In this document: positions 13,279 through 14,879 of the stretch, piece after piece
Layout of the letters: every line of letters begins with the position of its first letter
How positions within the stretch are numbered: the first letter of the stretch is position 1
DNA from: Thermoplasmatota archaeon
GTDB taxonomy: Archaea > Thermoplasmatota > Thermoplasmata > RBG-16-68-12 > JAGMCJ01
Assembly (NCBI GenBank): GCA_022848825.1
Contig: JAJISH010000198.1
Coordinates: 1-14,879, forward strand
DNA: 14,879 bases
Direction: 5' to 3'
Notes under the pieces: generated by a model
The model's input: the letters and a program-made list of their open reading frames with translations, nothing else
What the model was told of the DNA's origin: nothing
Database searches by the model: none
Program-made: the position numbers and the translations under genes

Positions 13279-14879
13279 ATGATGAAAAGGGTTCTGGCCT
13301 TCTTTCTCATTCTCACTTTCCTACTTGCAGGTCTCTCACTGACCCAGGAAGGCAGAGCCCAGGGTACGAAATGGACGATAATGGTCTACATGGCCGCTGA
13401 CAACAATCTGGAGGACATGAGCCTTCTCGACTTCGCGGAGATGGCTCAGGTCGGCTCGACCGAGGACGTGAAGATAGTCGTTCAGTACGACAGGAAGATC
13501 GGCGGGGAGGAAACTAACCCCGATTGGACCACGACGAAGAGGTTTCTCGTGCAGGATGGCGACGAACCTCTCCCTGACTACCAGATAGAGGATATCGGGG
13601 AGGCCGCCATGGACGACCCCAACACGCTCGTGGACTTCGTGGACTGGGCGATGGGCGGCTTTCCAGCGGACCACTACTTCCTCGTCCTATGGGACCATGG
13701 ACTAAGCTGGCAGGGTCTGGTCAAGGACGATTCGAACTCCTCCAACTACCTGACAACGCCAGAACTCGGGGCAGCTCTCCAGCAGATTGTTGCGGACAAC
13801 GGCGGGAGACGGCTCGACATCGTGGGGTTCGATACGTGCAGAACCACGCTGGAGATAATGTACGAGATCAGGGACTATGTTGACTTCATAGTCGGCTCGG
13901 AAAAGGACGAGGACGCCCGCGGGTGGGCGTACGACGGCTTCCTCGGCCCCCTCGTTGCAGATCCATCCATGACGCCCTTGGAGCTTTCAAGAGAGGTCGT
14001 GGACTCATTCATCGAGGAGTACGAGGGGATGAGCTCATATTCCGCCATTCTCTCCAGCATCAATGCGACCAGGATTGACAGCCTGGCCGAATCGCTGGAC
14101 GACCTCGTCTGGGATCTGTACCATTTCATTCCATACTTCGGTGAAGAGGTAAGGGCAGCTTGGGACGCCACAGAGAAGTACGAGGTGGACGAAAGGGACC
14201 TTTTTGACCTGGCGGACGAGCTCATCAACCACGTCGACAGCGTCAGGATTGAGCGAAAGGCCGAGGTGGTGAAATCCCACGTCCTCTTTGCGGTCGCGTA
14301 CGAGAGACACTGGGACAATGAGCAGGACGCCAAGGGGGTCAGGCTCATCGACGCCCATGGAATATCCCTGTCATATCCCACGTCACAGGTGCTGACGTCG
14401 TACAACGACCTCGCATTCAGTGTTGACACCCTTTGGGACGAGTATCTGGACTACTACTCGACCTCCGGGAAGAACGTATCGATCCTCGACCTCGTTGGAA
14501 GCAACCTGGACTTGAATGGTGATTCCCTCAATGACACGATGGCTGTCACGCTCACGAGCGAAATCGATGGCTATGTGGAATACGAGGTCTACAGGTCGGA
14601 CGAATTCGTGAAGGAAGGCCGCGTTGACGTGACAGTGGGGGAGCCCGAGACAATCGTCTACAGTCCGTTGGTCCCTGGTTATTACAACTACTACTTCTAC
14701 CTCTTCAATGATACTGGCTATCTCAGGAACTACACAACAATCATGTCGAACGAGATGTCCAGGGATCCCGTCTTGTATGAGGACGCTCTCTGCGTTGAGG
14801 GGATTATCGCTGTTCACGGAAGGGTGAGGGACGAGAAGGGCGGGAACCTAGTGGACGCAACCATCATCATGAGGAACGT
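13279..14879 (+). CDS. Secreted clostripain-family (C11) cysteine peptidase, cut by window end
   Basis: The frame is open from 13279 to the window edge (533 codons seen). A classic signal peptide comes first: MMKRV, a hydrophobic core (~5-20), then a likely cleavage near GRAQG. The peptidase C11 domain follows: KWTIMVYMAADNNLE (31-45), the catalytic His in VLWDHG (H140) and the catalytic Cys in GFDTC (C187). Clostripain-type enzymes cleave after Arg/Lys, usually as secreted, self-processed proteins. After ~residue 400 the chain becomes beta-rich and Asn-rich. The last visible residues (VHGRVRDEKGGNLVDATI) start a carboxypeptidase-regulatory-like Ig fold. The protein probably sits on or outside the cell and takes part in peptide breakdown or surface-protein processing (inference). 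The C-terminus and any anchor are outside the window. Confidence 0.85.
   Translation, partial: MMKRVLAFFLILTFLLAGLSLTQEGRAQGTKWTIMVYMAADNNLEDMSLLDFAEMAQVGSTEDVKIVVQYDRKIGGEETNPDWTTTKRFLVQDGDEPLPDYQIEDIGEAAMDDPNTLVDFVDWAMGGFPADHYFLVLWDHGLSWQGLVKDDSNSSNYLTTPELGAALQQIVADNGGRRLDIVGFDTCRTTLEIMYEIRDYVDFIVGSEKDEDARGWAYDGFLGPLVADPSMTPLELSREVVDSFIEEYEGMSSYSAILSSINATRIDSLAESLDDLVWDLYHFIPYFGEEVRAAWDATEKYEVDERDLFDLADELINHVDSVRIERKAEVVKSHVLFAVAYERHWDNEQDAKGVRLIDAHGISLSYPTSQVLTSYNDLAFSVDTLWDEYLDYYSTSGKNVSILDLVGSNLDLNGDSLNDTMAVTLTSEIDGYVEYEVYRSDEFVKEGRVDVTVGEPETIVYSPLVPGYYNYYFYLFNDTGYLRNYTTIMSNEMSRDPVLYEDALCVEGIIAVHGRVRDEKGGNLVDATIIMRN

Noticed and set aside
12474..13316. 280-codon minus-strand open frame opposite pyrE
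   Set aside because: It covers the PRPP loop and Cys module of pyrE in antisense and shows no domain; an artefact of GC-rich codon bias.
1..14879. tRNA, rRNA, CRISPR array or insertion sequence
   Set aside because: No cloverleaf, regularly spaced repeats, transposase motifs or terminal inverted repeats were found by eye.

Overview
The window looks like a piece of an archaeal chromosome, most likely an uncultured member of the Thermoplasmata/Thermoplasmatota (inference). Three things point there. The gene content is archaeal: CDP-archaeol synthase, archaeal SepF, an MCT-1-like PUA protein, an XPD-type iron-sulfur helicase and single-domain KaiC-like ATPases. Many genes have archaeal TATA boxes about 24-32 bp before the start codon, with little or no leader. 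A large surface protein has a cytoplasmic Asn-Gly repeat and a 'PEF + hydrophobic + RRRR' tail. Coding sequence is GC-rich with AGG/GAG/AAG-rich codon use. No tRNA, rRNA, CRISPR array or intact mobile element was seen.

Layout. 1-~255 is an AT-rich, bacterial-looking stretch that runs abruptly into a GC-rich TPR-repeat gene (to 1461); this join may be an assembly chimera. 1508-5200 is a tightly overlapping plus-strand cluster: a small two-helix membrane protein, a 978-residue surface protein (two CBM9/DOMON-like domains plus Asp-box repeats) and a PUA-domain RNA-binding protein. A ferredoxin-NADP reductase-like flavoprotein follows convergently (5197-6135), then divergently a tandem-GNAT acetyltransferase (6242-7183) and SepF (7316-7699). 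A KaiC-like ATPase with an N-terminal coiled coil lies on the minus strand (7683-8474), divergent from a conserved small protein (8670-9092). The 9093-9316 gap holds an apparent minus-strand gene remnant. The XPD-like helicase occupies 9317-11233, facing a second KaiC-like ATPase (11276-11890, minus). The right end has carS (12028-12591), pyrE with an N-terminal 8-Cys zinc module (12597-13235), and a secreted clostripain-family peptidase cut off by the window edge (13279 onward).

How the genes fit together. The window is a mosaic of housekeeping functions (division, lipid head-group activation, pyrimidine synthesis, helicase, redox, RNA binding) and exported proteins rather than one pathway. 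The best candidates for something undescribed are: the second KaiC-like ATPase, whose C-terminal part continues in frame for 30 codons beyond a TGA that aligns with a Cys of its neighbour paralog; the zinc-module/PyrE fusion; the surface protein with its cytoplasmic xNG repeat; and the coding-like remnant at 9138-9263.
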